Assembly: GCA_964466315.1 (NCBI GenBank)
Contig: CAYXNS010000006.1
Span: 1 to 64,000, forward strand
DNA length: 64,000 nucleotides
From: SMWC01 sp964466315
Lineage (GTDB): Bacteria > Pseudomonadota > Gammaproteobacteria > Steroidobacterales > Rariloculaceae
Direction: 5' to 3'
Shown: piece after piece, positions 54,116-63,018 of the stretch
How positions within the stretch are numbered: the first letter of the stretch is position 1
Layout: every line of letters starts with the position of its first letter
Notes under the pieces: model-generated
The model's database searches: none
What the model was told of the DNA's origin: nothing
What the model saw: the letters and a program-made list of their open reading frames with translations, nothing else
Translations under genes and position numbers: made by a program

Positions 54116-54907
54116 ATGGAATCACTGACAGACATCGGACTGAATCTTACGCACGATAGCTTCGATGCGGACCGCGACGAGGTCTTGCGGCGCGCCGAGG
54201 CGGCCGGCGTCGAACGCTTCATCGTCACCGGCACCTCGGTAACACACAGCGCCCGCGCCCTTGAGCTCGCCCGGACCCAGCCGGGAAAGCTATTTGCGAC
54301 TGCCGGGATACATCCTCATCACGCTCAGGAGTTCGATCAGTACAGTAGCGATGCCCTCCGCACACTGCTCGGGAGCCCGGAAGTCGTGGCGGTCGGCGAG
54401 TGCGGCCTCGATTTCTTCCGTGATTTCTCGCCGCGAGAGGATCAGGAAACGGCTTTCGCGGCCCATCTCGACCTCGCCGCCGAGACCGGCTTACCGGTCT
54501 TTTTGCACCAGCGAGGCGCGCACGAGCGCTTTGTCGAGATGCTGGCGCCGATCCGTGACCGGCTCGCCGGCGGCGTCGCGCACTGTTTCACGGGCGGGAT
54601 CGACGAACTGCGGCCATTACTCGATCTCGATCTCCATATCGGCGTTACCGGCTGGCTGTGCGACGAGCGGCGCGGCGGTGAGCTGCGCAGCGCAGTCGGA
54701 GAAATCCCACTGGACCGATTGCTCGTCGAAACTGACGCGCCCTACCTCTTGCCACGCGATCTGCCGGAGAAGCCCCGCACTCGACGCAACGAGCCCAGCT
54801 ACCTGCCGCATATACTTCGCCAGCTCGCAGCGGCTCTCGATGAGCCCGTCGACCGCGTCGCCGCCGCCACGAGCGAAAACACCACGCGCTTGTTCAGACT
54901 CGATTAG
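54116..54907 (+). CDS. tatD: TatD family metal-dependent hydrolase
   Basis: A 263-residue TIM-barrel nuclease of the TatD family (3'-5' exonuclease, linked to oxidative DNA damage repair). Metal-site features are TDIGLNLTHDSFD at the start (the usual N-H pattern is IGVNLT, as here), GIHPHHAQEF near 64, AVGECGLDFFRD near 90 and ETDAPYLLPRDLP near 204, with VFLHQRGAHE and VAHCFTGG. Length fits. Its end overlaps the NERD gene on the other strand by 14 bp. Confidence 0.93.
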   Translation: MESLTDIGLNLTHDSFDADRDEVLRRAEAAGVERFIVTGTSVTHSARALELARTQPGKLFATAGIHPHHAQEFDQYSSDALRTLLGSPEVVAVGECGLDFFRDFSPREDQETAFAAHLDLAAETGLPVFLHQRGAHERFVEMLAPIRDRLAGGVAHCFTGGIDELRPLLDLDLHIGVTGWLCDERRGGELRSAVGEIPLDRLLVETDAPYLLPRDLPEKPRTRRNEPSYLPHILRQLAAALDEPVDRVAAATSENTTRLFRLD

Positions 54908-55469
54908 GCGCTCGCGGCGCCGGTACGCTTGCTTGTTGAACCTTCTCCCAATGGGGATGGAAGGCCTCGATCAGCCGCTCCAATTCCACAGCCTCCGGTT
55001 TAGCGTAACGATTTAGCAGTTCATCAGGAAAAATGACACCTTTGGGAGAACCCTTGGTGAATTCGGCGCCCTCGAGAAACAGGATATGACCCGTCACGGG
55101 CACATCGCGCACCACGGCCTTGATCGCGGCAACTCTATCGTAGAGCGCCGGCTGAGGATTCGGAAACGTAAATCGTTGTGTGCCGCTGATTAGCGTCCAC
55201 TCGTCCATCCTGTCGCTGGCAAAGACCCTACCCCCAAAGGTCTTAATGTCCAGGACGAGGATCCCTTTGGCCGTCAGCAGGACGTGCCGCAAATGGATCT
55301 GACCACCCATGGCGTCCGGCAACAGGGTGTCCTGCATCAATTCCACGCCGATCTTCCGCAGCAGATCGGCCGTACCGCCACGCCGGCGGCGATATACGAC
55401 CACCAGAATGCACAACAGCACCGCCACCAGCGCGCCACCAGCGAGCATCAACCCGTATTCATAAATCAC
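54894..55469 (-). CDS. membrane-anchored NERD domain protein
   Basis: A 191-residue protein with an N-terminal membrane helix (residues 6-27) followed by RRRRGG. The NERD (nuclease-related) domain is at about 45-150: HLRHVLLTAKGILVLDIKTFGGRVFASDR holds the Asp and the D-X-K type motif of restriction-like nucleases. The start is GTG, close to an AT-rich stretch upstream. Neighbours give no clue. Whether it cuts nucleic acid is unknown. Confidence 0.82.
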   Translation of the reverse strand: MIYEYGLMLAGGALVAVLLCILVVVYRRRRGGTADLLRKIGVELMQDTLLPDAMGGQIHLRHVLLTAKGILVLDIKTFGGRVFASDRMDEWTLISGTQRFTFPNPQPALYDRVAAIKAVVRDVPVTGHILFLEGAEFTKGSPKGVIFPDELLNRYAKPEAVELERLIEAFHPHWEKVQQASVPAPRAPNRV

Positions 55470-55508
55470 ATTAATTAATAATCTTATATTATTGTATTAA
55501 TAGAATTT

Positions 55509-56819
55509 TTACCATCCTTCGATCGCTTGCGCCAACGCCGACGCCCGTGCCGGCAAGGCTTCACTCCGAGCCGGCAGTTCGAGCAGTGCCGCCAGTTCGG
55601 GCGGTACCGGCACGGTCTCGCCGATCGCCTCCTCGACGATGTTATCGAATTTGGCCGGATGAGCGGTCGCGACAACGATCCAAGGTTCGCCCTCACGACG
55701 AGTCTGGGGCAGCTGATCGTAAACCCAGAACGCCGTTGCCGTATGCGGACACCAGGCACGCCCGTACCGCGCGTAGTCCTTAGCGATCTGCTGTCGAATA
55801 GCGACATCCTCCACGGGATAGGCTTCCACGACCTGCCGAAGCTCACCGAGATCCGGGATCAGATGCCGGAGCCGCTCCATATTGCTCGGATCGCCAACAT
55901 CCATCGCCGAAGCCAGCGTCTGGATGCTCGGGCGTGGCTGCCAATCGCCCGTGGCGAGAAAATCCGGAATCGTCCGGTTGGCATTCGTCGCCAGAATGAT
56001 CGATCCGATCGGCATGCCCATCGCACGCGCCCAGACGCAGCCGAGCGCGTTTCCGAGGTTGCCCGCCGGCACGATGAAGTTGGCCTGCGTACCCTGCGCG
56101 CGGTGATGCCAGAGACTCGCGGCCGCGTAGTAGACGACCTGCGGCAGCAGCCGGCCGACGTTGATGCTATTAGCCGCGCTTAGCCGCTGCCGTGTATTGA
56201 GGTCCGGATCGGTAAATGCCACCTTCACCATCGCCTGACACTCATCGAAATTGCCATCGACCTCGAACGAACGCACGTTGTCGCCCCAGCACGTCAGTTG
56301 GTGCTCTTGCCGGGGCGAGACCTGGTCCTTGGGGAACAACACACCGACACGCATCCCGTGACGCCGGTGAAACGCCGCGGCAACGGCGCCGCCGGTATCG
56401 CCGGAGGTCGCCACGAGTATCGTCAGCGGCCGGGCGTCACCCGGGTCAAGGCCTGGTAGCGCACGCTCCATGGCCGCGGCCAGGAAGCGCGCACCGACGT
56501 CCTTGAAAGCGGCCGTCGGCCCATGAAAGAGCTCGAGTACCGCGAGATCGCCCTGCTCCGCCTGCAACGTTTGCAGCGGAATCGGGAAGTTCAAAGCGTC
56601 GTGGCAGATCGCTTCCAGCTCCGGCGCTAAGGTGGAATCGACAAAGAACAGCGCTAGGAGTTCGGTACCAACCTCCGCGACCGTTTCCCCACGGATCTCA
56701 GCCGGCTCGAAGCGCGGCAATTCCTCGGGGACGAACAGGCTGCCATCGGGCGCAAGACCTTTGAGCATAGCGCCGACGAGGTTCGTTTCGTGGCTACCCT
56801 GGGTACTGAAATAGCGCAT
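55509..56819 (-). CDS. thrC: threonine synthase
   Basis: A 436-residue PLP enzyme that makes threonine from O-phosphohomoserine. It begins MRYFSTQGSHETNLVGAMLKGLAPDGSLFVPEELP as in the gammaproteobacterial type. The PLP-Lys is in LFHGPTAAFKDVGARFL near residue 107, and TSGDTGGAVAAAF and PAGNLGNALG are the phosphate-binding and core motifs. The ATG at 56819 gives the canonical start; a TTG 18 bp upstream is less likely. It follows thrA by 22 bp. No thrB lies between them. Confidence 0.95.
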   Translation of the reverse strand: MRYFSTQGSHETNLVGAMLKGLAPDGSLFVPEELPRFEPAEIRGETVAEVGTELLALFFVDSTLAPELEAICHDALNFPIPLQTLQAEQGDLAVLELFHGPTAAFKDVGARFLAAAMERALPGLDPGDARPLTILVATSGDTGGAVAAAFHRRHGMRVGVLFPKDQVSPRQEHQLTCWGDNVRSFEVDGNFDECQAMVKVAFTDPDLNTRQRLSAANSINVGRLLPQVVYYAAASLWHHRAQGTQANFIVPAGNLGNALGCVWARAMGMPIGSIILATNANRTIPDFLATGDWQPRPSIQTLASAMDVGDPSNMERLRHLIPDLGELRQVVEAYPVEDVAIRQQIAKDYARYGRAWCPHTATAFWVYDQLPQTRREGEPWIVVATAHPAKFDNIVEEAIGETVPVPPELAALLELPARSEALPARASALAQAIEGW

Positions 56820-56841
56820 AGATGACGCTCGCGGCAAAGCA

Positions 56842-59316
56842 TTAGTCGTGATTCGCGCTCAGCATACTGCATAGCCGGAGCAAATCCGCGAATATTCCGG
56901 CGGCGGTGACGTCCGGGCCCGCTCCGGGACCGCGAACGATGAGCGGGTTCTCGCAGTAGCGCCGAGTTACGAATTGCACGATGTTGTCGGTCAGGCTGAT
57001 GTTGGCGAACGGATGATCGTGAGGAAAGCTCACGAGTCGTACCTGCGCCGCACCCTGGCCCAGATCGATATCGGCGACGTAGCGCAACACCTGATCGTCT
57101 CGCTTTGCCTGCAGATAGCGATCCGCCATAGGCGCATCGAAATCCGCAAGTCGATCCAGAAAGACGTCGACTGATGCATCGGCAAGAGCTACCGGCACGA
57201 GGCTTTCCACCTCGAGGTCCGCGAGTTCGATCGTCAGCCCGGCTTCTCGGGCCAGAATGACGGCCTTTCTTGCGACATCCATACCCGACAGATCCTCGCG
57301 CGGGTCCGGCTCGGTGTAGCCACGAGCCTTAGCGTCGCGCACGATCTCGGAGAACGGTTGCGTACCGTCGAATACGTTGAACAGGTACGCCAGCGTACCC
57401 GAGAAAATTCCGCTGATGCCCGAGATCTCATCGCCGGTCTCAACGAGATCCTTGAGTGTCTGAATCACCGGCAGCCCGGCCCCAACGGTCGCTTCGTAGA
57501 GAAAATGCGTGTTAGCGCCGTGACTGATGCGTCTGAGATCGGTGTAATAGCTCAACGGGCCGCTATGCGCACGTTTGTTGGGTGTGATGACGTGGATACC
57601 ACGCTCCAGCCAGGCGCCGTATTGGCCGGCGATGCAGTCCTCCGCCGTACAGTCGATCAGGACGGCGTGCGGTAGATGATCGGCCTGCACGTGGTCGACG
57701 AAACGTTCGAGATCTGCCGCGTCGCCGGCTTCTATTTCATCGCACCAGGTGCCGAGGTCCACGCGCCGGTCGGCCAGCAACATACGGTTCGAGCGCGTGA
57801 TGGCGCGAACGCGGAGATCCAGGTTGAAACTCTCGCGAAGCCGCTCTGCCTCCCCCGCCAGCTGATCGAGCAGCATGCTACCTACCGAGCCTGGGCCGAT
57901 CAAACCGATCGAGACCGTTTTGGCGGACAAGTAGAAGCTTCCATGCACGGCCCGCAGGGCCCGGGTCATGTCCTTCGAATCGATCACGGCGGAGATATTG
58001 CGCTCGGAAGCACCCTGTGCGATTGCGCGGACATTGATCCCCGCGTTACCGAGGGTGCTGAAGAAGCGCCCGGCGACACCGGGCAGCCCCGCCATGCCGT
58101 CGCCCACGACTGCGAGCACACCACAGCCCTTCGTGACCTCGACGTTCTGGACCTGCACTTGGGCGAGTTCCACGGCAAATGCCTTATCGACGACAGCCTT
58201 TACCTCGTCGGCCGAGTCCTCGGCGACGGCGAAGCAGATCGAGTGTTCCGAACTGCCCTGGGAGATCAGAGTTACCGAGATACCGGCCTCGCGCAGCGCC
58301 CCGAAGAGCCGGTCCGCGGTTCCGGGCACGCCGATCATGCCGGCGCCTTCGAGATTCACGAGCGCGATACCATCGATACCGCTGACGCCCTTGACGAGGG
58401 AATCCAGATTCCCGGACGTCGCCGTGATCTCCGTACCCGCGCGCTCCGGGCTGAAAGTACCGCGGATACGAATGGGTATCCCGTGAGCCACGGCGGGTGC
58501 CATGGTCTGCGGGTGAATGACCTTCGCACCGAAATAGGCCAGTTCCATGGCCTCGTTATAGGAGATTTCGTCGATGACACGGGCTTCGGGGACACGCCGT
58601 GGATCGCCGCTCATCACACCTTCGACGTCGGTCCAGATGTGGACTGCTGCCGCGCCGAGGAGACCGCCAAAGATCGAAGCGGAGTAATCGCTTCCATTTC
58701 GGCCCAGGGTCGTCTGCAGCCCCTCCCGATTGCGTGCGATAAATCCAGTTACGACGATTACGCCATCGTAGTCGTCTGGAACGACGCTCTGGAGTTGTTC
58801 GCGCGTTTGCTCCCAGACGACGATCGGGCCCATCTCACCACGCTCGACGACGAGAACGTCGCGCGCGTCGACGCAGGTCACGGCACCACTGCGCTGGCCA
58901 CCTTCACCCAACAACGCCGCGAGCAACCGTGCGGACCAGAGCTCGCCGTATCCGGCCACTAGGTCCCTGCTCCGATGAGAGGCGGCCTTAACCATGGGAA
59001 GCGCCTTCAAGACACTCTCGATATTCTCGAGATCCTCATCAAACTGTGCGATGAGATTGTCGGCGCCGGCCTCGCCGAGCAACTCGTGGACGATAGCCTC
59101 GTAGCGCGATCTTAGCGCTGCGATCGAATCCTCGACGGGCGCATCGCTCGACGCCTGATCAATGAGGCCGAGCAGTAGATCTGTGACGCCACCGATCGCC
59201 GAAACCACGATGGCGAGATTGCCGTCGGGCTGGCTCGCGACGATGTCTATCACCCGCTTGAAGCAGGACGCATCCGCCACGCTCGTACCGCCGAATTTAT
59301 GTACCGTCCAGGTCAC
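56842..59316 (-). CDS. thrA: bifunctional aspartokinase / homoserine dehydrogenase I
   Basis: An 824-residue fused enzyme for the first and third steps of the aspartate-to-threonine branch. The aspartokinase domain starts VTWTVHKFGGTSVADASCF and has TLGRNGSDYSASIFGGLLGA near 205. Tandem ACT domains (about 310-460) carry feedback regulation. The homoserine dehydrogenase domain begins KTVSIGLIGPGSVGSMLLDQL near 465 and has GIFSGTLAYLFNVFDG near 630 and GYTEPDPREDLSGMDVARKAVIL near 660. The GTG at 59316 is favoured by AGAGGA 5 bp before it. The homologue in E. coli lies in thrABC. Confidence 0.96.
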   Translation of the reverse strand: MTWTVHKFGGTSVADASCFKRVIDIVASQPDGNLAIVVSAIGGVTDLLLGLIDQASSDAPVEDSIAALRSRYEAIVHELLGEAGADNLIAQFDEDLENIESVLKALPMVKAASHRSRDLVAGYGELWSARLLAALLGEGGQRSGAVTCVDARDVLVVERGEMGPIVVWEQTREQLQSVVPDDYDGVIVVTGFIARNREGLQTTLGRNGSDYSASIFGGLLGAAAVHIWTDVEGVMSGDPRRVPEARVIDEISYNEAMELAYFGAKVIHPQTMAPAVAHGIPIRIRGTFSPERAGTEITATSGNLDSLVKGVSGIDGIALVNLEGAGMIGVPGTADRLFGALREAGISVTLISQGSSEHSICFAVAEDSADEVKAVVDKAFAVELAQVQVQNVEVTKGCGVLAVVGDGMAGLPGVAGRFFSTLGNAGINVRAIAQGASERNISAVIDSKDMTRALRAVHGSFYLSAKTVSIGLIGPGSVGSMLLDQLAGEAERLRESFNLDLRVRAITRSNRMLLADRRVDLGTWCDEIEAGDAADLERFVDHVQADHLPHAVLIDCTAEDCIAGQYGAWLERGIHVITPNKRAHSGPLSYYTDLRRISHGANTHFLYEATVGAGLPVIQTLKDLVETGDEISGISGIFSGTLAYLFNVFDGTQPFSEIVRDAKARGYTEPDPREDLSGMDVARKAVILAREAGLTIELADLEVESLVPVALADASVDVFLDRLADFDAPMADRYLQAKRDDQVLRYVADIDLGQGAAQVRLVSFPHDHPFANISLTDNIVQFVTRRYCENPLIVRGPGAGPDVTAAGIFADLLRLCSMLSANHD

Positions 59317-59373
59317 CAAGATCCTCTCATTCGCACCCGAATCCGCCTGGCGACAATCCGACCAGGCGCGGTC

Positions 59374-59382
59374 GGGGGGGGG
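59374..59382. repeat. homopolymeric G9 tract upstream of thrA
   Basis: Nine consecutive G residues (plus strand) lie about 58 bp upstream of the thrA start, between it and rpe. Such a tract could vary in length by slippage. No function is shown. Confidence 0.6.
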
Positions 59383-59438
59383 AGAATAGCAAAATCCTCA
59401 TCTCGATCCAGGTACAGAGGCCGACGGCTGCGACCGCC

Positions 59439-59460
59439 GGCTCGCTTCGCGAAGCCGGGA
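59439..59460. terminator. GC-rich hairpin downstream of rpe
   Basis: CCGGCTCGCTTCGCGAAGCCGG is a near-perfect palindrome about 30 bp after the rpe stop (minus strand). It lacks a T-run, so it may be an mRNA-stabilising or rho-linked hairpin rather than an intrinsic terminator. Confidence 0.4.
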
Positions 59461-59490
59461 CCGGCGCGTCAGGCTCGAATCGGTGCTCTC

Positions 59491-60165
59491 TCAGGTGACC
59501 GCAGAGCTAATCTCGTTTCTCATCGCCGCGATGGTGGCAGTGTAATCAGCGCTGCCGAAGATCGCGGATCCCGCGACAAAAGTATCGGCCCCGGCCGCGG
59601 CAATCTGACCGATATTCTCAACTTTGACGCCGCCATCGACTTCGAGCCGGACATCGAGTCTCGACTCGTCGATCAGGCGCCGCACCGCCGCAATCTTCTC
59701 GAGCGTCGTCTCGATGAACGCCTGGCCGGCAAAGCCGGGATTCACGGACATTAGCAGCACCATATCGACTTTGTGCAGGACATGCTCCAGCCACGTCAGC
59801 GGCGTTGCCGGATTGAACACCAGCCCGCTCTTGCAGCCGGAATCGCGGATCAGCTGCAGGGAGCGATACGTGTGCTCGCTGGCCTCCGGATGAAAGCTGA
59901 TATAGCTCGCGCCGGCCTTGGCGAAGTCGGCGACGATCCGGTCGATGGGTTTGACCATGAGATGAACATCGACGGGTGCAGTCACGCCGTGAGCGAGCAA
60001 CGCCTCGCAGACCAGCGGACCGATCGTCAGATTCGGAACGTAATGGTTGTCCATCACGTCGAAATGGATCAGATCTGCGCCCGCGGTGATGACGGCATCG
60101 ACGTCTTCGCCGAGGCGTGCGAAATCAGCCGACAGAATCGACGGCGCAATCCAGAACTCGCGCAT
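59491..60165 (-). CDS. rpe: ribulose-phosphate 3-epimerase
   Basis: A 224-residue TIM-barrel enzyme of the pentose phosphate pathway. It begins REFWIAPSILSADFARLGEDV. Metal and catalytic residues are in LIHFDVMDNHYVPNLTIGP near residues 33-51, APVDVHLMVKP near 61, MVLLMSVNPGFAGQAFI near 135 and LEVDGGV near 171. Length is normal. The 5' end overlaps the remains of an arsM-like gene on the same strand. The usual partner gph is not next to it. Confidence 0.95.
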   Translation of the reverse strand: MREFWIAPSILSADFARLGEDVDAVITAGADLIHFDVMDNHYVPNLTIGPLVCEALLAHGVTAPVDVHLMVKPIDRIVADFAKAGASYISFHPEASEHTYRSLQLIRDSGCKSGLVFNPATPLTWLEHVLHKVDMVLLMSVNPGFAGQAFIETTLEKIAAVRRLIDESRLDVRLEVDGGVKVENIGQIAAAGADTFVAGSAIFGSADYTATIAAMRNEISSAVT

Positions 60166-60282
60166 ATTGGAACCCCAATGATTCAGGGCGACATTCTGCC
60201 CTTAAGCATCCCGGCCTGTACAGGTATGCTTTCTCTGGAAACGAGTGTGCTAGCAGCAACTCCCAGTCGCCGCGACCCCGTT

Positions 60283-60506
60283 CGCGTCGATCGGCATAGA
60301 CGTCGGCGAAATAGAGTTCACCGCCGGGCTTCAGAGCACGATACGCTCCGGCGAGCACGGCCGCCTTTGTCCTCGCTGAGGTTGATGACGCAATTCGAGA
60401 CCACGATATCGAAGCTCTCGGGCTCGAGCGTGCAGCAGGCATTGGTCTTGAGATCCTCTGATCGCGAGAGGACCTCTCCGTAGTACTTCCGGACTATCTC
60501 TTGCAC
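60283..60506 (-). pseudogene. broken ArsM-like arsenite methyltransferase gene
   Basis: The start MQEIVRKYYGEVLSRSEDLKTNACCT is the typical N-terminus of bacterial ArsM-like SAM methyltransferases. It joins directly to LEPESFDIVVSNCVINLSEDK, so the SAM-binding region of about 90 residues is deleted. After EDK an extra G (near 60365) shifts the frame. The next frame continues AAVLAGAYRALKPGGELYFADVYADRR and then loses homology, running into rpe. There are thus an internal deletion, a frameshift and a 3' truncation. It is not functional. Confidence 0.8.
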
Positions 60507-60582
60507 GAGGGACTCCTCACTGATTCCCGCCTCTGCCAGCCATTATGACCTGCCTCAGGCGACGTTTGTTTCATGCACCGGG

Positions 60583-61962
60583 CTAGTCCGCTGGCGCGGT
60601 CACAGGGTGCGGCCGCTTTAGGGCCGCGCTGAGCAGTGTGGCAAGCGCTAGAACGCTCGCCACGAATATCAGGGCATCCTGATAGCCCGCCGTCTGATCG
60701 GCATTAGAGGCGGCGACGCCCCCGACCATAGCGGCACCCGTAAGGCGCCCTATGCCGAGGCAGGTCACCAGGAGCCCCTGGCCCGCACCCCGCTGAACTT
60801 CGCTGACCTCGCGAATGACGATAAACCGCATCGGCGCAATCAATGCCGATAATCCCAGACCGACCAGTACCCCCGCGGCCAGGAAGCTCCCCCACGTCAG
60901 CGTGATGAGGCCGAAGAGCAGCAGCCCGGAGATCGTGGTCACGAGGCCACCTTGAATGACGGCTTTCGGCCCGATACGATCCGACAGCCGCCCGGCGGTC
61001 GGAGCGCCGACAGTTAGGGCGAAGACGAGTGGCACCATCATGAAACTCGCCGTCGTCTCTGGTACCCGCAGCGCGGCGACGGCGAACGACGGTAGAAAGA
61101 CCATTCCCGCTTCCGCCAACCCGGTTGCGAGGGCAATGCTGCCCACGAGCCGCAGCTCGGTCGATCGAAGCAGCCCCGGGTGCAGTACCGGGTCGATCGC
61201 CCGACGCTGAGCGAACCGCAATGCCGGCAGGCAGGCGATCGCCAGCACCAGGAACGGCGCCACATTCAGTGACGTCACGCTCGTGGCCAGAGCCGTGACG
61301 TCAAGAGCGCTGATACCGAGTGCGAGAGCAGCCAGCATGACACTCAGGAACGTAACTCCGAGCCAGTCGATCGGCGCGGAGTTCTCCTGGCGTGACGTGG
61401 GCAGGATGTGCCACGCCTGCAATAGCACTACCGCCGCGAGCGGCAAATTGAGCAAGAACAGCCACTGCCAGCCCCAACGAAGCAGGATTCCGCCCAACAA
61501 GGGCCCGATCAGGAAGGCGATGCCGAATACAGCGCCGATGAGTCCGAGAGCGTGCCCGCGGCGCTCGGGCGGAAAGGTGTCGCCTATCACCGCGCTGGCG
61601 ACGGGCAGGATACCCCCCGCACAAAAGCCCTGGATCGCACGACCGGCAAGCAGTACGGCTATGCTGGGCGCGAGCGCCACGATCAGCGAAGCGGCCGCGA
61701 AAACCGCTACGCTGGCGAGATAGATTGCTCTTCGGCCGCAGCGGTCCGAGAACTTGGCCATGAGCGGCGCGCCAACGAGTTGAAACAGGATATAGATCCC
61801 GAATACCCACGACACGGCTCGCTCATCGGCCTCGAAACTGGCTTGGATAGCCGGGAGCGCGGGCCCAACAATCCCGATATCGAGCGCCGCCATGAGGACA
61901 CCCGTAAACAACACGGCGAGCACTCTGCCGGACCCACCACCTTGCGATTGCATCGATTGCAT
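60583..61962 (-). CDS. MFS efflux transporter, DHA2-like
   Basis: A 459-residue major facilitator with about 12-14 membrane helices. It begins ...RVLAVLFTGVLMAALDIGIVGPALPAIQ, typical of drug:H+ antiporters. The loop motif KFSDRCGRRAIYLASV is near residue 72, GRAIQGFCAGGILPVASAVIGD near 109, and the antiporter motif C GIAFLIGPLLGGILL near 149. The first codons contain a duplicated ATGCAATCG, so two start codons are possible. It follows a tetR gene by 8 bp, which suggests inducible export of a toxic compound. Confidence 0.9.
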   Translation of the reverse strand: MQSMQSQGGGSGRVLAVLFTGVLMAALDIGIVGPALPAIQASFEADERAVSWVFGIYILFQLVGAPLMAKFSDRCGRRAIYLASVAVFAAASLIVALAPSIAVLLAGRAIQGFCAGGILPVASAVIGDTFPPERRGHALGLIGAVFGIAFLIGPLLGGILLRWGWQWLFLLNLPLAAVVLLQAWHILPTSRQENSAPIDWLGVTFLSVMLAALALGISALDVTALATSVTSLNVAPFLVLAIACLPALRFAQRRAIDPVLHPGLLRSTELRLVGSIALATGLAEAGMVFLPSFAVAALRVPETTASFMMVPLVFALTVGAPTAGRLSDRIGPKAVIQGGLVTTISGLLLFGLITLTWGSFLAAGVLVGLGLSALIAPMRFIVIREVSEVQRGAGQGLLVTCLGIGRLTGAAMVGGVAASNADQTAGYQDALIFVASVLALATLLSAALKRPHPVTAPAD

Positions 61963-61970
61963 CGAGTGGG

Positions 61971-62573
61971 CTAGTCGGCCCGAGTCAGTAACGCCTTCAT
62001 GGCATCCGCAAATAGGGCATCGCCAGACGGGTGCTCGTCATAGACCTTGAGCAGCGGTATCGCCGAGCGAGCGATCACTTTGAGCGAATACTCAGCGCTG
62101 CCGTTGCGAAGCAGATTGGCGCGCTCCGCTTTCGCGAGTACAGTGAACATGGCGTCGTTAAGCGCCTGATGACGTTTCTCGAAGTGACGGAAGGTCGCGG
62201 CATCCACGGACGTGATCAGGAGTAGCCCCTCGCGATGCGCGTGCCAGAGCGCCAGATAGGTATCGAGGATGCCCGTAAGCCCCCCGCACGCTGGCTCGTC
62301 CGCGAGATCACGAATCGCCTTGGTCGCCGTGTCAAAAATAGGATTAATAATATTCTCTAATAGACTGTATTTACTAGAAAACATGGCGTAGAACGTCGCC
62401 CGGGATACATCGGCTTCCGCTAACAGATCTTCGACGCTGACCCGCGCAACCCCACGGTTAACGAACTGGCGAGCGCCTGCGGTCAGTAACGCTTCACGCA
62501 TGCGGCGCCGGCGCCGGGCCACACGTGGGCTCCTTCCCTGCGGTCGCTCCCCTTGCGGTCGTTTGAGGTTCAT
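61971..62573 (-). CDS. TetR family transcriptional regulator
   Basis: A 200-residue one-component regulator. The helix-turn-helix is in LLTAGARQFVNRGVARVSVEDLLAEADVSRATFYAMFSSKYSLLENI (about residues 25-70). The ligand domain follows. It is cotranscribed with the MFS gene and probably represses both. The ATG at 62573 is chosen; a GTG 15 bp upstream is possible. The codons for MFSSKYSLLENIINPIFDT (62333-62390) are strongly AT-rich, unlike the rest of the gene. Confidence 0.9.
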   Translation of the reverse strand: MNLKRPQGERPQGRSPRVARRRRRMREALLTAGARQFVNRGVARVSVEDLLAEADVSRATFYAMFSSKYSLLENIINPIFDTATKAIRDLADEPACGGLTGILDTYLALWHAHREGLLLITSVDAATFRHFEKRHQALNDAMFTVLAKAERANLLRNGSAEYSLKVIARSAIPLLKVYDEHPSGDALFADAMKALLTRAD

Positions 62574-62578
62574 TTGAT

Positions 62579-62600
62579 AATCATACACATATATATGATT
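62579..62600. promoter_or_regulatory. inverted repeat, possible TetR operator
   Basis: AATCAT (62579-62584) and ATGATT (62595-62600) flank 10 bp of ACACATATAT just before the tetR start, within an AT-rich promoter-like stretch. Position and symmetry fit an autoregulatory operator for the tetR-MFS operon. Confidence 0.4.
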
Positions 62601-62639
62601 ACGTACAGTCTTATATGAAACTGGAATACCGCTGGGCGA

Positions 62640-62861
62640 CTAGTCGTCACGCGCTTTTGGCAGCCCGCAGACATCGATACCGGCTGCATGGGTGCACGGA
62701 TCGCCGAGGACTCGGAGTCCGTCGTCGATCCGATAATCGACGTCGCTCGGGCGCACGCCGACGGACCGGCACCATTCGATCAGGGTGAGGACGACCTCCG
62801 ATTCGTCGGCAACCTCATACTGCGCGGACTGCTCGGCGGGCCCCCAGAGCGTCAGTCGCAT
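62640..62861 (-). CDS. small hypothetical protein
   Basis: A possible 73-residue acidic soluble protein, with ESEVVLTLIEWCRSVGVRPSDVDYRIDDG and a Cys near each end of the C-terminal part (DPCTHAAGIDVCGLP). It has no motif that I recognise. GGGA lies 8 bp before the ATG. The codon pattern looks plausible, but the frame is short in GC-rich DNA and may be chance. Confidence 0.4.
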   Translation of the reverse strand: MRLTLWGPAEQSAQYEVADESEVVLTLIEWCRSVGVRPSDVDYRIDDGLRVLGDPCTHAAGIDVCGLPKARDD

Positions 62862-62905
62862 GAGTCATTCCCAGGTTGCCTGAAAGCGGAGGGTATAGGA
62901 GCACC

Positions 62906-62970
62906 GACCCCTTTTTCTTTCCCACCCCATTTTTTTTGGCCGACCCCTTATTATAGAAGTTAAACTATAA
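62906..62970. repeat. CGACCCCTT repeats and AT-rich inverted repeat
   Basis: CCGACCCCTTTTT (62907-62919) and CCGACCCCTTATTA (62940-62953) flank a TTTCCCACCCC stretch and an eight-T run. Directly after them TTATAG (62951-62956) and CTATAA (62965-62970) form an inverted repeat about 50 bp before the SEC-C gene. The CCCCTTTTT part resembles the AAAAGGG palindrome family seen elsewhere, here without a complete stem. Confidence 0.4.
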
Positions 62971-63018
62971 GGCTCTAACGGTATCTGCGAGCCACTCGAC
63001 TTCGGAGACCTTTCATCG

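Noticed and set aside
57676..58962. A 428-codon open frame antisense to thrA
   Set aside because: It mirrors the codon structure of thrA in GC-rich DNA, has no recognisable domain and lacks a ribosome-binding site.
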